Positions 5,004 through 6,749 of a DNA stretch of 6,749 nucleotides are shown in pieces. The notes under the pieces are model-generated. The model was not told the origin of the DNA, did not search any database, and saw nothing but the letters and a program-made list of their open reading frames with translations. Both the position numbers and the translations under genes were made by a program. This DNA is from a bacterium (GTDB lineage Bacteria; Chloroflexota; Dehalococcoidia; Tepidiformales; Tepidiformaceae). Location of the stretch: NCBI GenBank assembly GCA_945861295.1, contig CAMAUF010000117.1, positions 1-6,749 of the forward strand, read 5' to 3'. Within the stretch, counting starts at the first letter, position 1, and every line of letters starts with the position of its first letter.

Positions 5004-5981
5004 ATGGACATTTCGAAGGAGACGCTCCTGGACCTGCACAACCGCATGGTCCGCATCCGCATCTTCGAGGAAGAAGCGGGCAAGCTGATGGAGACGGCCC
5101 GCATCCCGGGCGCGCTGCATCTCTACGTTGGCGAGGAAGCCGTGGCGGCAGGCGTCATGTGCAACCTGTCGGACCAAGACCAGATCACCAGCACGCACCG
5201 CGGCCATGGCCATCTCGTGGCCAAGGGCGGCGACTTCAAGAAGATGTATGCCGAACTGTTCGGGCGATCCACCGGCTACAACAAGGGCAAGGGCGGTTCC
5301 ATGCACATTTGTGACATGGACAAGGGCATGCTTGGCGCGAACGGCATCGTCGCCGCCGGTCCGCCGATCGCGGCTGGGGCCGCATTTTCCAACCAGTACA
5401 AGGGCAACGGCAACGTTGCCGTCGCCTTCTTCGGCGACGGCGCCTCCAACGAAGGCGCCTTCCACGAGGCCGCGAACATGGCCGCGCTCTACAAGCTGCC
5501 GCTCATCCTCTGCTGCGAGAACAACGGCTACGGCGAGTTCACCCCGCAGGCGAAGCACCAGGCGATCAAAGACGTCGCCGACCGCGCCCCGGGCTACGGC
5601 ATGCCCGGCGTGATCGTCGACGGCATGGACGCCATCGCCGTCTACGAGGCGGCCAGCGAAGCGATCGCCCGCGCCCGGGCCGGCAAGGGCCCGACCCTGC
5701 TCGAATGCAAGACCTACCGCTTCTACGACCACGTCGGCATCCGCGGCATGGGCGTCAGCTACCGCACCGACGCGGAAGTGCTCGAATGGCGCAAGCGCGA
5801 CGCGATCGACCTGATGGAGAAGAAGCTCGACGAGATGGGCATCCAATCCCTGGCCGATTCAACCGCCATCCGCGACCGGACGCGGGAGGAAGCGCTTGAG
5901 GCGATCAAGTACGCGGAAGCGAGCCCCTTCCCGGAGCCGAGCGAGCTCCTGACCGACGTCTATTACGAGAAGGCCTCCTAA
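5004..5981 (+). CDS. Thiamine-diphosphate-dependent dehydrogenase E1 alpha subunit (acetoin/pyruvate dehydrogenase type)
   Basis: This 325-residue protein has the normal length of a bacterial E1 alpha. E1 alpha and beta form the cytosolic TPP-dependent component that decarboxylates a 2-oxoacid, or cleaves acetoin, and passes the acyl group to a lipoyl E2. Landmarks are GEEAVAAG (43-50), STHRGHGH (63-70), GKGGSMH (95-101), the TPP/Mg motif GDGASNEGAFHE (144-155) through CENNGYGEF (171-179), and the His loop YRFYDH (238-243). NEGAFHEA fits the acetoin-dehydrogenase-like branch somewhat better than classical pyruvate dehydrogenase. The loop after His243 (VGIRGMG) differs from the usual G-H-x-x-S-D form. 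The start has GAGGAG 8 nt upstream. E1 beta follows 19 bp after the TAA stop. The actual substrate (acetoin, pyruvate, branched-chain or another oxoacid) is not determined. Confidence 0.92.
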   Translation: MDISKETLLDLHNRMVRIRIFEEEAGKLMETARIPGALHLYVGEEAVAAGVMCNLSDQDQITSTHRGHGHLVAKGGDFKKMYAELFGRSTGYNKGKGGSMHICDMDKGMLGANGIVAAGPPIAAGAAFSNQYKGNGNVAVAFFGDGASNEGAFHEAANMAALYKLPLILCCENNGYGEFTPQAKHQAIKDVADRAPGYGMPGVIVDGMDAIAVYEAASEAIARARAGKGPTLLECKTYRFYDHVGIRGMGVSYRTDAEVLEWRKRDAIDLMEKKLDEMGIQSLADSTAIRDRTREEALEAIKYAEASPFPEPSELLTDVYYEKAS

Positions 5982-6000
5982 GGGCCCCCGAGGAGAGAAC

Positions 6001-6749
6001 ATGACTGAAGCGCGCAAGCTCCCGTATGTGGCGGCGGCCACCGAAGCCCTCCGCCAGGTCCTTCGCGAGGACGACACCACCTTTCTCTGCGGCGAAGATG
6101 TGGCCGGCTACGGCTCAGTCTTCGGCTACACCCGCGGCCTCCAGGCCGAGTTCGGCGAACGGCGCGTCTTCGATACGCCAATCTCGGAAGAAGGCATCAT
6201 CGGCCTCGGGGTCGGCGCCGCCGCCACCGGCCTTCGCCCGATCGTCGACATCATGTTCATGGACTTCCTCGGCGAGTGCATGGACGAAGTCGTCAACCAG
6301 ATGGCGAAGATGCGCTACATGTTCGGCGGCAAAGCGAAGCTTCCGATCACGCTCTGCACCATGGCCGGCGCGGGCATCAACCTCGCCGCGCAGCACAGCC
6401 AGAGCCTCGAAGCGTGGCTCTGCCACGTGCCGGGCCTCAAAGTCGTGATGCCGTCGTCGCCGTACGACGTCAAGGGCCTGATCATTTCGGCGGTGCACGA
6501 CGACAACCCGGTCATCGTCGTCATGAACAAGCGCATGTTGGGCGTGATGGGCGAAGTGCCGGAGGAGATGTACGAGATCCCGCTCGGGAAGGCGAGCATT
6601 GTCCGGCCCGGCACGAACTTCACCATCGTCGCCACAGGCCGCATGGTGCCCGAGTCGCTGACCGCGGCGAAGGAACTCGAAGCCGACGGCCTCGACATCG
6701 AAGTCGTGGACCCGCGGACGCTCCAGCCGCTCGACTCCGCGACGATCCT
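6001..6749 (+). CDS. Thiamine-diphosphate-dependent dehydrogenase E1 beta subunit (C-terminus cut by the window edge)
   Basis: The frame gives 249 complete codons to the right edge; E1 beta proteins are usually about 325-340 residues, so roughly three quarters is present. Landmarks are GEDVAGYGSVFG (31-42), DTPISEEG (58-65, containing the Glu that activates the TPP aminopyrimidine), AAQHSQSLEAW (129-139), PGLKVVMPSSPYDVKGL (144-160), and the start of the transketolase C-terminal domain, VDPRTLQPLD (236-245). It pairs with E1 alpha in the alpha2-beta2 enzyme; the TPP site lies at their interface. The segment VVMNKRML (173-180) sits where many relatives have an acidic E-N-E or E-H-K stretch followed by L-Y. 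ATG 6001 has GAGGAG 5 nt upstream and starts 19 bp after the E1 alpha stop, so the two are translated from one message. E2 and E3 genes are expected further right. Confidence 0.93.
   Translation, partial: MTEARKLPYVAAATEALRQVLREDDTTFLCGEDVAGYGSVFGYTRGLQAEFGERRVFDTPISEEGIIGLGVGAAATGLRPIVDIMFMDFLGECMDEVVNQMAKMRYMFGGKAKLPITLCTMAGAGINLAAQHSQSLEAWLCHVPGLKVVMPSSPYDVKGLIISAVHDDNPVIVVMNKRMLGVMGEVPEEMYEIPLGKASIVRPGTNFTIVATGRMVPESLTAAKELEADGLDIEVVDPRTLQPLDSATI

Noticed and set aside
4893..5846. Minus-strand open frame (317 codons) opposite E1 alpha
   Set aside because: It mirrors the E1 alpha codons and has Val/Ala/His-rich composition without motifs. E1 alpha has a full motif set and a good ribosome binding site.

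Overview
This 6.7 kb window is GC-rich bacterial chromosome, with third codon positions dominated by G and C and ordinary Shine-Dalgarno sites ahead of every gene. It holds seven protein-coding genes, of which the first and last are cut by the window edges. No RNA gene, insertion sequence, CRISPR array or phage gene is visible. The taxon cannot be fixed from sequence alone. The gene content (several short-chain dehydrogenases, a ThuA-like protein, a PEP-synthase-like phosphotransfer protein and an acetoin/pyruvate-dehydrogenase-type E1 pair) would suit a metabolically versatile high-GC soil or marine heterotroph such as an actinobacterium, proteobacterium or chloroflexote.

The left two thirds (1-4825) is a minus-strand run of five genes. 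In transcription order these are a TetR/AcrR-family regulator (4825-4151), a classical SDR oxidoreductase (4029-3253), a 573-residue PEP-utilising protein with a swivelling phosphohistidine domain but no ATP-grasp domain (3163-1442), a divergent SDR oxidoreductase (1386-619), and a ThuA-like domain protein that runs off the left edge (455-1). Gaps are 121, 89, 55 and 163 bp. Each gap contains at least one short hairpin or inverted repeat, so this may be one operon with processed or attenuated segments, or two or more transcripts.

The right third (5004-6749) is a plus-strand operon with the alpha and beta subunits of a thiamine-diphosphate-dependent E1 component, 19 bp apart and each with a GAGGAG ribosome binding site. 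The beta gene is cut by the right edge. E2 and E3 genes would be expected downstream, outside the window.

The regulator and the E1 operon are divergently transcribed from a shared 178 bp spacer (4826-5003). It contains an 18 bp near-perfect palindrome beside the regulator start and a perfect 6 bp stem-loop in the E1 leader. The simplest model is that the TetR-type protein controls both directions in response to a pathway metabolite.

The clearest oddity is the PEP-utilising protein. It corresponds to the substrate-binding and phosphohistidine parts of rifampin phosphotransferase/PEP synthase, without the ATP-binding half that would charge its histidine. Flanked by two SDRs and next to a 2-oxoacid/acetoin-type dehydrogenase, it suggests an uncharacterised catabolic route using an unusual phosphorylation step. 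That pathway reading is inference.
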